Position numbers and translations under genes: made by a program | In this document: positions 13,601-25,600 of the stretch, one piece after another | How positions within the stretch are numbered: position 1 is the first letter of the stretch | Layout: the number at the start of each line of letters is the position of its first letter | Assembly: GCF_000003815.2 (NCBI RefSeq) | Contig: NC_049983.1 | Location: 3,200,906 to 3,264,905, forward strand | Origin: Branchiostoma floridae | Taxonomy: Eukaryota > Chordata > Leptocardii > Amphioxiformes > Branchiostomatidae | Direction: 5' to 3' | Length of the DNA: 64,000 nucleotides | Notes under the pieces: generated by a model | Seen by the model: the letters and a program-made list of their open reading frames with translations, nothing else | Told to the model about the DNA's origin: nothing | The model's database searches: none

Positions 13601-16600
13601 TCTACATTATGCTAAGCGGGGGACTGACATCAATAACGGAAAACAATGTTTCACTTACAGGTTGCCTCCCTGAACTGTAGCGACGTGGATACAGCAACGG
13701 TACTGTCTTACAACGTCACTTCCGGTGACTCGGGCTCATTCCAAGTCAGCTCGTCGGGGGAAGTGTTCCTAACTTCCGGTGAGCAAAACAAAACAAAACA
13801 ACTTACATTTAAAGGGTACTATAATAAAACGTTATGTCAACGTGCTACCGGTACAATAAGACATCTATGTTACAGATACAGAAGCTGGTGTGTTACGCCA
13901 AAGGGTGGTTAAACCTGCTATATAGATACAGAAATAGAAGCTGGTGTGTTACGCCGAAGAGAGGTTCAGCTATTAGATACATAACCTGATTAAGATACTT
14001 GTAGATTTCTCCCCTCTTTGCATTACCTTATTTCCCTACACCTTTTTCTCAAGGCAATACCATAGATTACGAGGGCAGTACCAGCACGTACATCCTAACG
14101 ATTGACGTGAGTGACGGCGAACATTCCACCAACGTCGCCGTCACCGTCGACGTGCAGCCCGTCAACGAACACGGCCCAGTGTTTACGTCGGAGTCGTACA
14201 ACGTCAGTGTACAGGAGAACGTCACGACGGGGACGTTACTTCTGCAGGTGGCAGCTAGTGATAATGATAGCGGGACAGACGGTACGTAATGCAAAAATCT
14301 ATGGGCTATTCGAGGGAAAGGATAACTTGGGTGCCGTTCTACATTCTAAGGCTTAGGTCCCTTTTTCTATTCGGGCCCTGCCCGGGATGTTTGCGGAAAA
14401 AAGTCTGTATCAAGGAATATACAAAAGTTATGATCTATTTTCCTTTATGTTCTGTGTGTTTTGCTACATCACAGTTTAACGCCTTATTACACGTTTCTTT
14501 TCCGAAAGCTACCCGGCCGTTCCCCGTTTTTTTTTTTAAATGGGTTTTATTGTTGGAACACTTGGCAGCCGGATGGCTGAATTGCATGTCCATTACATGT
14601 ACATTAAAAGGTACATTGAAACATCTTACTTAATGATTGGTTAAAATCACAAACGAGCACACATATATATATAACATTATGTACAAACAGTTAAAAACAT
14701 CCTGATTGACCGTTCTGATTAATGAAGAAGTTTATTTGCAAGTTCTTGCCCGAGGGCTAATTGCAACATGAAACATACAGAAAATATAATAAACATGAAT
14801 AAAATGAAATACTTTGGTATAGATAACAATGGTGACAAGTGTAAACGAGTGACTATTCTATCAATGATATGGACTGCTGAGAGCTACAATCTACGCATTT
14901 GGGGTTTGACTTCTTTTCTGGAAGCAGTGGAAGACGAAGTGTCCCACTTTTCTATGATGCGTGGGTTATGTGACGTTAACAGCGTTACAGTTTTGTTTTC
15001 GTCGGTAAGCGTTTGGAAATTTTTGTGGAATTTGCATGCCTCTTCAAATAACTCATTTCTTTCCTGATCGTTAGAGAGGCAGTTAGAAATAAAATGCATT
15101 TCGTCTTCCACCGGTTTTACCATACAATGGTTACAATGTGCTATACAAGAGCTGGACAAGGTAGGGGAGTGGGCTCTTAGCGTATCGTGCAGTTAACCTG
15201 GAATCCAGTCTAGTTGTGGCACGGGCCTACCGTAGTTAATAAAGACTCTCTACGGGGTCAGTGCAGCTCTAAGCCGCCGGTGTTTCACACCCGGTAGCAT
15301 CTTCCCCAGTAGGATTTTGCCCAGTGGGAGTTAATTAATAGGCCACAACTGCTGGCCGGCAATTAACTCCCACTGGGCCAAGTCTAACCGCGTGAAAATC
15401 CTACCGGGTGTGAATGATTACCCCGGCGGCTGAGAGCTACACTGGCCCCGTAGAGAGCCTAAACTAACTACGGTAACGTTAGGCCGAGCCAGTAGTAGAC
15501 TGGATTCCAGGTTAATCGTGCAGTGGGTGCTGGCAACTGGTCAAGTTTTTTGTTCTGTCTAGTTTCATTCCCACTTATCTCTCCCCGCAGCCGTGGAAAC
15601 CAATGTCTGTACTGTTCAGACTTGTACAGTTTCTGTGCAAACTTCTAACACAGCGTGACACGTCGGTCCTCGAGAGTTTGGAGTTGTAGCGCTTCACAGG
15701 CTGAGGTGTAACTGTGGAAGTTGTTGCCAAGGATGATCTTGGTTGCACGCACTTGAATGCTCTCTATTTTGGAATGCTCTCTGTTTGGAATTGATCATGA
15801 GAGCTAAGCCTATATGACATCCAGGATTCCAATGTTCTCTCTAGAAATATTGTGTATGGGAGCCGAAGGAAAAATAAGAATAGCGTTCAGACGAGGAAAA
15901 TGGATAGGATTTAATCTTTTACTCAGTAAATCTTGATATTTTCTTCGATCAACGTTGCTACGTTTTATATCTATTTAATTGTGCACATCTTTTCTGTGTT
16001 CTACTATATTCAAGTTTCCGGGCATTTGATTTCGCGGTTTGGATAAAAGGAATGCTTTGCGATAGTTTTAGATTCGCGGTTGAAACAAAAGGGCAACATT
16101 TTTTTCGCTGTGGTCTTAACTTTGCGGTGCCCCGGTGAAGAGTCTACCGTGAAAAACGTGCCCTTGAAACTACCGCACTAACTTCTGTATTCTACAGTGT
16201 TTTAAAAGCAGTAGTCATCCTCATCTCTTCTTTGATAATAATACAAAACAAATGTTCACCGCAATCTCCTTGCACAGTTATTTCCAACTTCTTATTAGTT
16301 CATTGCCTTGATGTGGTCTAATCAGTTCAGTTCAATTCTAATGACCTTGCTTGAAACAATCTCGTCAAAAAATTTTACGACATGTCATGTTTGATGTCAA
16401 GTTTGGTAATCTAATGATCGATGCTCTATATTAACCAGGTGAAGTGACCTTCTCCATCGTGGCTGGAAACGAAGACGACAAATTTGCCCTAGACGCGTCG
16501 ACCGGTGCCTTGCAAACCGTCGCACCACTGGACAGAGAAACAACCTCCTCCTACACACTCACCCTTGTCGCCCAAGATGGCGGCGTCTCTCTGACAAGAA

Positions 16601-19600
16601 GCGCAACTACGACAGTTTTTGTTACGGTTTCCGACGTCAATGACGTCACGCCCGTCTGCTCCCCGTCGTTCTATGCTGTGACCATATCCGAGGGTGCTGA
16701 CGTCACTTCTCCTGTTACCATGGTAACGTGTTCTGACGATGACGTCGGTGAAAACTCAGAGTTGAACTTCAGCATAACCGCCGGAAACTCCAACGACACT
16801 TTCGCAATCAATGACACATCTGGAGAAATTACCATCGCGAAGGACTTAGACCTAGAAGTCACAAGCTTTTACTCATTGGGAGTACAGGTCAGTGATTCTG
16901 GCGCGCTAAGCCTCACGGGAACGGCGACGGTTTACGTCACCGTCACGAACGTCAACGACTTTGTTCCGGCGTTCAGTGAAAGTTCTTACTCCTTCAACGT
17001 TAGTGAAAGTGAATCAGTCGGTACAGAGGTAGGTCAAGTCGTAGCGAGTGACGAGGACACAGACGAAGAAGGTGTTGTGACGTATTCGATTGCGTCAGGC
17101 AATGATGGTTTAGCGTTTGGCATAGACCCCGTGTCTGGGGTCCTTTCCGTGGCAAAGAAATTAGACAGAGAAACTATTGCTTCCTACAGTCTTGAAGTGT
17201 TAGCCATCGACGGAGGGGACTCTTTCGGGACGTATCGAAATTCAACCGTAAGGGTCAACATCACAGTCATCGACGAAAACGACAACCCGCCAACTTTTGA
17301 CTCATTAGTGATGTACACTTCCGTTCTGGAGTCTGCACCGGAAGGGACGTCACTTCTTCAGCTCAACTGTACCGACGCAGATGCAGACGCCAACGGGGAG
17401 ATCTCATTCGTCATTTCAGCCGGAAATGACGAAGGTGTTTTTAACATCTCTTCAGACGGTACAATCTTGCTGGGAAGGGAGGCGGACTTTGAGACGACGA
17501 CGACATACAGTTTGACGGTTGTGGCGATGGACGGTGGGATTCCACAACTTAGCAGTACGGCGACTGTACACGTAGAGGTGACAGCAGTTAACGAGCACAA
17601 CCCTGAGTTTAGTCCGTCGACGCCGTCCAATGCTTCGGTAAGAGATGTAATTATTTTCACCAAGAAAATTATGTTTTTGGCAGCGTTCGTACGTGTGTAT
17701 GTTCATTTGTGACCACGATAATTTCAATAATTTGAAGATGCCTGAATGGATTGTCTTCACACTTGTAATGTTGGTGAATTGGTGTCGATGAAACCTCGAA
17801 ATTATTTGATTTTTGGAGCCACCAGCGGCTTTCTATGGTACATCAAATGGGCAAAAGTTGTTTGAGTCATCTTGAGTCATCTANNNNNNNNNNNNNNNNN
17901 NNNNNNNNNNNNNNNNNNNNNNNNNNNNNNNNNNNNNNNNNNNNNNNNNNNNNNNNNNNNNNNNNNNNNNNNNNNNNNNNNNNNNNNNNNNNNNNNNNNN
18001 NNNNNNNNNNNNNNNNNNNNNNNNNNNNNNNNNNNNNNNNNNNNNNNNNNNNNNNNNNNNNNNNNNNNNNNNNNNNNNNNNNNNNNNNNNNNNNNNNNNN
18101 NNNNNNNNNNNNNNNNNNNNNNNNNNNGTCGTGCGATCGTCGTATGATCATCTTGCGATCGTCGTACGATCGTCTTGCGATCTTTGTACGATCGTAGCAC
18201 GATCGCAAATTGATGGCATTCTTGGGACAGTCATGCATGGGTTGTGCGGAATCCAACTGTCTTGTAACCGAAAAGGATGTCTTAGATCCTTGTCGGTGAT
18301 CGGTTCTGTCTCAGCCTGCTTGAAAATCCTTCGACATCAAAATCGTACGACGAACTATGACGAATGTGGTCGCGCTCTAAGAACAATATCGTAGATCACG
18401 ATATGTGTGTCTACTTTATAGTTTTGACAACGTTGCTGGAAACATCTATGTTACTTTTAGGTACAGATCCTGGTCCTCTCTCGGCGCATTTCAGCATCGA
18501 CCCAATAAGCGGAGAAATCCAGCTGGTTTCACAGGTGAACTACGACACCATGGGCGATTCGAAGGTATGTAAAAATGTAGAATACAGTCATTTTCAGTGA
18601 TTGGGAGTTTTGTCTAGTTGAAGAGCCAAGCATTGGTATGGACATATAAAACGGCAACCGGTCTTAATAGAAGTCCTTACAAGAATGGTCCTCTATTGAG
18701 ACCAAGTGAATACCTAAAGAACATTTTGCAAGGTGTGGCTACAATATTCATATGTACAAACATTTGCACATTACACAGTTAAAATATTTTATTAACAATG
18801 ATGAATAACATCTACTTTTTGTCGTGATTCGTGAATAGTTTAATCAGGTTGGCAAATGACTGGATTGTTCTGGATGACCAAGTGTTTATCACACAGACGT
18901 TTCGGTGGACCTACAAAAATGAAATTTGGGACCGAATTCTTCACATTGTAGCAGCGACGCCTAGCTACAGTTCAAAGCATTTACCCTTAACTATCTACAC
19001 ATGCTTTAAGGCAAGCTTAAATGATTCGATTTTTGCTGTGCCATAAAATCCAACATTCATGACGCATTTAACTGATACCTTATTACTTCAGGTGGTGACG
19101 GTGACCGTTCAAGCCGTGGACGGAGGGTCCGGGGCTGACCAGAGAAGCGCGTCTACGACGGTCAATGTTACTGTCAACGACGTCAACGACAACAGTCCTC
19201 TGTGTGCGGAGAATCTGTTGGTCGTGCAAGTCGACGAGGATGCGAATAACGGAACTACGGTACTTTGTTTTTATTTGCTTTAAGGCAGGCAAGGGTGGTG
19301 TGGCACTGCATTCAAGTTAAAAAATCATTCTAACAGTGGCACAAACGACATGCAAATGGCCTTAAGTGTAGTGCTATAGCCTTATCCACTGTCTCTAGGG
19401 CACGATATTAGAAGGTGGATCCATGGAGCCCGTCCCTCTTCCTCCACTGCGTTTTACCTCCTCAACCGAAGTCATTTTTACAACACGGTATATCAGTTGG
19501 TAGATTGGGGGAAAGTCGTGTGCCTTTCCCAAAAGAGTGGTAGCATGACTCTATCCGAACCTAGGACCTCTGCGTTCTGGGCCAACTACTTAACGTACAG

Positions 19601-22600
19601 TAACGTCATACGACCATTAGGTACGGTTACGGTTACGCGCTATTATAGTTTCTTACATTTTCAATGAAAGGAACAAAATATTACCACACAAACAAGGGGA
19701 ACGCTTTGGATGCGACTTTTTTTTCACTGGAAGGCACATAGATGTCATACTATTGGAAATGTTTCAGGTGGCGACTCTAAACTGCTCTGACGTCGACTCA
19801 GGAACGAGCTTGTCGTACAACATCACTTCCGGAAACTTCGGGCCGTCGTTTGAAGTCACCGATGACGGAGCGATAGTTGTTTCATCAGGTAGGTAATAAC
19901 ATGGTAATCAGTCTATCGTGGGTTGGTCGGGCTCTCTACGGGGCAGATGAAGCTTTCTGCCTACGCGGTTATCCTTCGCACACCGTGAAAATCCTACCGT
20001 GTTCGAAAAAATACCCGGGCGGCAGAAAGCTTTATCTGTCCCGGAGAGAGGCTGACCAAGCCACGATACACTGGTTACCAGGTTACAGGTGCCAGGAATC
20101 ATTATGGAACTACTTTCATCAAGATATGGCAAAAACTGTTTGCAAAAAATGTGACTTGATATCAGAGAAAATTGTGTAACGGCACCAGTGTTGTTTTATC
20201 GGCTTGTAGGACACTCCTTGGACTACGAGTCTACCAACAAGACGTACTACTTGACCGTCGAAGTCAGCGATGGCGACCACAAAGAGGACGTCACTATTGA
20301 CATCGTCGTTCAGCCCGTGAACGAGGACACGCCGTCGTTCACATCTGACTCATACAACGTCAGTGTGGCCGAGAACGCTACCCTGGGGTACACCCTACTG
20401 CAGGAGACTGCCACTGATACGGACGAGGGAGTGGATGGTGAGTACTCACAGTGTTTCTGTCCAAACATAATCATGCTATGATTACAGCTCTGTTTAATAG
20501 CAATACCAAAATGTAGCATGCGCAATTAAAATGCAATACAAGTAGTATATATAGAATGCAACACGGTGTATTCTGTATCACCGAAGGTACCAGCCCGACC
20601 GCAGGAGTGCTGGGACCGAGGCCAAGGGTGATGCGGAATATACCGTGTTGCACTTTATTTATGTCATATCCACCCGAGAAAACACATGTATCGATGCGAA
20701 ATACGCCAGAAGTTGAAAAAACGTTTGTGCCCTTGAACAAATAATGTTACAATATCAATTTTCCAACGTCCGAATCAGGTATTCTAATTTTCGACCGCGC
20801 CGGACTCGGCGTGCGCAGATTGCGTTCGAATTATTCGATGGAAGCCCGTGTGATAAAACTTCGAAGCCTGTGTCATACAGCTTTTTATCAGCCGGTCCGG
20901 AACACCTCTATCGAACGTTATCGTTGCCCAGGTATTACATAAACTGCAATACACTTGTATCATCTATTTGCCGACGAAAGTGGAAAGGAATCCTCTTGTT
21001 TACTGTTTAAACCGAATACATTACCTTCCTTACTACAGGAGTGATGTCCTACTCTATCGCATCGGGTAACGACGCAGGCAAGTTCGCTGTGGATAGAACA
21101 TCGGGTACTCTGCGGACTGTTGGAAACTTTGACAGAGAGAACAATCCAGACTACACGCTTGTTCTCTTGGCAACGGATTGGGGACAAAACCCTGGTCGTC
21201 TAACAGGATCATCGACGGTCTACATCACCGTCACTGACGTTAACGACAACGCCCCCGTCTGTTCACCGGCTCTCTTGGCTGTGTCGGTCGCCGAGGGGGC
21301 GGCGGTAGGTTCTTCGGTCGTCAGCGTGAGCTGCACCGATCAGGACGAAGGAATCAACGCGGCGCTTTCACACACCATCGTCGCGGGAAACACGAACGAT
21401 TCCTTTGCCGTGAACAGTTCAACGGGTAGTATAAGACTGGCGTCTTCACTAGATTTAGAAGTGACGCCTACATTTGTCCTAGAGCTGATAGTCACGGATG
21501 GAGGTGGCCCGATGCTGACTGGCAGTGTTACAGTTCACGTAAAACTCACGGATGACAACGAATTTGCACCCGCCTTCACAGACGCTTTCTTTGCCTTCAA
21601 CGTCTCAGAAGATGCCACCATTGGAACAACAATCGGCCAAGTATCGGCCACAGACGAGGATCTCTACGAGGAAAGCATCTCGTATGTCATCATCAGCGGG
21701 GACGATGATAACACATTTCGTATGGACTCAAACACGGGAACTCTTAGTCTCCAGGAAAATATAGATCGGGAATCTACTGACAGCCTTTCTCTAGTTGTTA
21801 TGGCAACAGACAGCGAGGACAGCTCTGGCGCCCAACACAACGTAACAACATTAGTAAACATCACTGTACTAGACGTGAATGACAATCCACCAGTGTTTGA
21901 TCCGCATGTGTATTACGTTTCTCTTTTGGAGTCCACGTCAATCGGTGCAGCAGTCACACAACTCAAGTGTACCGACAACGACGAGGGGACAAACGCGGAT
22001 ATGACGTACTCCATTTCCACCGGAAATGACGCACTAAAATTCAACGTGACGTCAGATAATGGTGAGATCATTCTGCAAGACTCTTTAGACTATGAGACCA
22101 GCACGGAGTATGTTCTGACGGCTACGGCATCAGACGGTGGCACACCGTCTCTAACGGGGACCGCTACGGTGTATGTACAGGTCGTCGCCGAAAATGAACA
22201 CACACCGGAAATCATCGTTCCCTCGGGAGGCTACGATGTCGTCATCTCCGAAGACCTTCCGATTGGCACGTCGGTAATTTCCGTGACTGCCGTGGATTCC
22301 GATTCGGGTCCCGACGGCACAGTCGTGTACAGCATTGAAGAGGGAAACTCCGAGCAGAAATTCGTAATTGAAGAAAATACCGGGGAGTTATCAGTGGCTT
22401 TACCTCTTGATAGAGAATACACTGACTCCTATACGTTGACCGTCAAAGCTATGGACAGTCCATCAAATTCTTCTCAGGCGCTGAGCAATTTTACAACGGT
22501 GAACATCACCTTAGAAGATGTAAACGACAACCACCCGATCTTCACACCTTCCGTGTACACCACCTCTGTGTTGGAAGGTGCAGCGGTTGGTTCGCAGCTT

Positions 22601-25600
22601 CTCCAGTTGACGGCAACTGATGCCGATTTGGGAAACAACAGTGTTTTGGACTATACCATCACTGCAGGGGACACCAACGGCACGTTCAACCTAAGCGGCG
22701 ATATTCTCGTCCTCGCGTCTGGTTTGGACCATTCTGTAAGAAGCTACTTCTCGCTGACTGTGACGGCGACAGATCGCGGTGTCCCTTCGCTGTCGTCAAC
22801 GGCAAACGTCGTGGTTAACGTACTGGCAGAGAACAACTACTCACCGGTCTTCGACAACGGCACGAACACCGTGTGGGTGTCAGAAGACGCTGCCGTGGGG
22901 ACGACGGTATACAACGCCAACGCCACCGACGCTGACGTCGGGGACGGCGGTGAGCTGACGTACGTTGTAACATCTGGAGAAGACGAATACGGTATAACGT
23001 TTGTTATAGACTCTGCAGCTGGTGTTGTCACCCTTGGGTCTTATCTAGACCGAGAGACGCTTGACGAGTACGTCCTTAACATCACGGTTTACGACGGCGA
23101 AGCGAGCGACAGTGGCACCCTGACGGACTTCATCGTCGTAACAGTCATCGTCACAGACGTCAACGACAACAAACCGGCATTTTCCCAGCCCGTATACACC
23201 GTCTACGTCGACGAAAACATACCGGTAGGTTCAAACATAACGACCGTTGAGGCCACTGACCCCGACTTGAACGGAAATGGGGAAGTGACGTACTCGATTG
23301 TTTCCGGTGACGGTATGGCATACTTTGACATAAACTCTACCACTGGGCTGATCTCTACTAGTGCAGACGTGGACCGGGAAACCCTAGCTCTTAACAACCT
23401 CGTTGTACAAGCAACGGACAGTGGGACCCCAGCAAAGTCGTCCCTCTGCAGAGTTAAGGTTTACCTCAACGACCTAAACGACAACACGCCATCTTTCGTT
23501 CCTTTGGAATACGTGGTGAGTGTGTTGGAGAACGCGGCGGTGGGAACACTGGTGACTCCAGTACAGGCACTGGATCCGGATGAATCGACGAATGCGTTGC
23601 TGACATTCGCCATCTTGGAAGGCGACGACAACAATGAGTTCGCCATTGACTCTTCGACTGGAACGATACGAACTGCCAGCACCTTGGATAGGGAGTCGAT
23701 TGAAAGGTAAGGTTGCTTTCTTGAAATAAAGCCCTAAATTGTGCACACCATTCTTTTGATATTCGTGGCAAAATCATGCCGCAAACGTTTCTCTTTAAAG
23801 GAAGGCGTACTTGTACTGGTCGGGATGTTTGTAACTTATGATTTCATGTCAATATTATCCAGGTAAAACATATCGTCAGTAGGGCTATTTTCAAAGCAAC
23901 CTGCATGATATTGAAAAAAAAAATAGCCTGATGATGAAACAAAACCTAAAAAAAAATTCAAATTACCTTAGATATACCAATAAAAGCATTATCACATTGC
24001 TCAACAATTACAAAACACTCAAAATGACCGATGAAGTAGTAAATGAATCTTAAATAAGAATATGAAATAGATGATGTAGATTTACATATCACTATGATTA
24101 TAGAAAATAATAAACGGTGTCAAAGTGGCGAGACATTCGTTATTAAACAGGCGCTTAGATTTGAAGCAACATAAACATCAGTTTACTCTTTGGGTGGAAG
24201 ATGGTAGATTCATACATTTGGTCACCAACCTTATTTTCTACGTGCTCTAATTTCCTATTCCCCTTCACACACAGCTACACACTGACAATCACAGCAACCG
24301 ACGGCGGCACCCCTACGAACCTGACCGGCAGTGGTACCGTCCTGGTCACCATTCTGGACGTCAACGACAACACGCCGGTCCTGACGCAGGCCAGCTACAC
24401 CGCGTCGGTCAGTGAGGGCGTCACCGCCGGCACGTCGGTGGTTCAAGTCGTCGCCTCGGACGACGACGCTGACGAAAATGCGGAGATCACATACAGTATT
24501 ACGTCTGCAAGCCAGCCTGGCCATTTTGAAATCGACGGTGCCTCGGGAGTTGTTCGTACAGCCCAAGCACTAGATCGGGAGAACATAGACTCTTACACCC
24601 TTACAGTCCAGGCGACAGACAATGGCGTGCCTTCATTCAACAATGACACTACAGTTACCATAACAATTGATGACGAAAACGACAACACCCCAGCGTTCGA
24701 TTCGAATCTTTATTCTTTCACGTTAGAAGAAAATGTTGCCGGAGGCACGTCCGTTGGTGACGTCAGCGCCAGTGATGACGACATCAATTCAAACGCCGAC
24801 CTATCGTTCTCAATCGTCTCAGACGATTCGCAGCACTTTGTGGTAAATTCAAACACGGGGAGGATATCTACCAGCTCTACTGCCAACATTGACCGGGAGA
24901 CTATTGCAGAATACAGCATCATCTGCCGAGTGCAGGATTCCGGGACGCCATCTTTGTTCAGTGACGTCACAGTCCAGATCACCGTCTCTGACGTCAACGA
25001 CAACGCTCCTATATTCAACAACAACGACACTTTGACGGCTACTTTGGCAGAAAACGCCGAACCAGGAAACACCGTTATAAAGGTCACGGCGACTGACCTT
25101 GACAAAGGCGCTAACGCTGACGTCATCTACACAATATCGTCTGATCTGGCTGACAACGGAGTGAAAGCGACGCGGTACTTCCGGATCAGTGAAACCACCG
25201 GCGTGGTCACTTTTAGGGAATCTGTAGACAGAGAGACTGAGCCGTTCATTCAATTCGTCGTCATAGCAACGGATGGTGGATCGCCAAGTTTGTCGTCTGA
25301 AACTGACGTCAACATCACCATCGCGGATGAGAACGACAACAAGCCGGTGTTAGCTCAGACGTTCTACAGTGTCGAACTCTCGACGGATTACGATTCGTCA
25401 GAGGCGATAGTGACACTTACTGCGACTGACGCCGACGAAGGGACCAACGCTGAAATAACTTTCAGTCTGACCGAATCATCGACGAACTTCAGGGTCGACT
25501 CTGTGTCAGGTAGGGGTTGATTTCTATTTATCAGAGTGTTCTATGTATCATGCTTAGCCATAGGTCCTCCGGTATGAGTAATGAAGAAATCGCCGCCTGA

